Position numbers and translations under genes: made by a program
Shown here: piece by piece, positions 21,902 through 22,061 of the stretch
Layout: each line of letters starts with the position of its first letter
Numbering within the stretch: position 1 is the first letter of the stretch
Assembly (NCBI GenBank): GCA_903928275.1
Contig: CAIYQJ010000247.1
Coordinates: 1-22,061, forward strand
DNA: 22,061 nt
DNA from: an uncultured Chloroflexota bacterium
GTDB lineage: Bacteria; Chloroflexota; Limnocylindria; Limnocylindrales; CSP1-4
Direction of reading: 5' to 3'
Notes under the pieces: model-generated
Seen by the model: only the letters and a program-made list of their open reading frames with translations
What the model was told of the DNA's origin: nothing
Databases searched by the model: none

Positions 21902-22061
21902 GTGGAACAAGAGAGCGTGAACACGACGAAGCGCACGGACCGGAAGATCCGCGTCGCGATCGTGGGCGTGGGCAACTGCGCGAGCAGCCTCGTCCAGGGC
22001 CGCTACTACTACGAGAACGCGAAGGAAGAGGACTTCGTCCCCGGGCTCATGCACGTGAACC
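21902..22061 (+). CDS. ino1: 5' end of the inositol-3-phosphate synthase gene (continues at base 142 on the circle)
   Basis: The frame starts at GTG 21902 and reads MEQESVNTTKRTDRKIRVAI, then runs into the NAD-binding motif GVGNCASS. It is open to the window end, and bases 21921-22061 equal bases 1-141, so this is the same gene as 1-1160. The start is chosen because the purine-rich GAGGGTGAG lies 6 bases upstream. A second in-frame GTG at 21917 has no better ribosome site. The gene being whole across the joint argues that the joint is not a random chimera. Confidence 0.85.
   Translation, partial: MEQESVNTTKRTDRKIRVAIVGVGNCASSLVQGRYYYENAKEEDFVPGLMHVN
21921..22061. repeat. Terminal direct repeat, right copy (circular contig overlap)
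   Basis: Identical to 1-141. Removing this copy leaves a 21,920-bp circle in which ino1 is continuous. Confidence 0.95.

Noticed and set aside
21579..21920. Small ORFs in the ino1 leader (for example 113 residues at 21579, 69 at 21685)
   Set aside because: They read through tandem repeats and regulatory palindromes, have no ribosome site, and look like chance frames in GC-rich DNA.

Overview
The window is a GC-rich (about 70%) bacterial sequence whose last 141 bases (21921-22061) repeat its first 141 bases exactly. It therefore reads as a closed circle of 21,920 bp with the overlap written twice. The ino1 gene runs across the junction and is intact when the ends are joined. The exact 141-base overlap fits a de Bruijn assembler closing a loop, so the circle may be real, a tandem duplication, or a graph artefact. 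No replication, partition, mobilisation, recombinase, phage or toxin gene is visible. The gene types (actinobacterial-type inositol-phosphate synthase, fused E1 dehydrogenase, DeoR-type regulator beside rhamnose genes, threonine/alanine/proline-rich lipoprotein linker) suggest Chloroflexota or Actinomycetota. I lean weakly to Chloroflexota and cannot decide from sequence alone.

Layout. (1) ino1 (+) crosses the junction and ends at 1160, followed by two hairpins. (2) On the minus strand, 5022-1349 encode a fused alpha/beta E1 and a lipoyl E2 of a pyruvate dehydrogenase-like complex; no E3 is present. (3) A 423-bp divergent regulatory region, 5023-5445, carries overlapping promoters and an operator-like site. 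(4) On the plus strand, 5446-11684 is a tightly packed four-gene module: a PHP-family hydrolase, a class II aldolase fused to a sorbitol-6-phosphate-dehydrogenase-like SDR, a SorE-like dehydrogenase with a duplicated nucleotide-binding domain, and a zinc polyol dehydrogenase. (5) On the plus strand, 11752-21503 is an almost complete L-rhamnose system: DeoR regulator, ABC importer (ATPase, two permeases, lipoprotein), mutarotase, rhamnulokinase, isomerase and a RhaD-type aldolase. (6) The 398-bp region 21504-21901 upstream of ino1 is rich in short repeats and palindromes around a strong-looking promoter.

How it fits together. L-rhamnose enters through the ABC importer, is mutarotated (RhaM), isomerised to L-rhamnulose (RhaI), phosphorylated (RhaB) and cleaved (RhaD) to DHAP and L-lactaldehyde. 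No lactaldehyde dehydrogenase of the AldA type is present, so the dehydrogenases of the upstream module are candidates for handling lactaldehyde or a second sugar or polyol phosphate. An 18-base motif, TCGTAAnnAnnCGAAACG, occurs both in the divergent dehydrogenase/module promoter region and in front of the DeoR gene. This suggests that one regulator controls all three transcription units. The most unusual items are the module of region 4, the shared operator, the substituted zinc ligand in the RhaD homologue, and the replicon-less circle.
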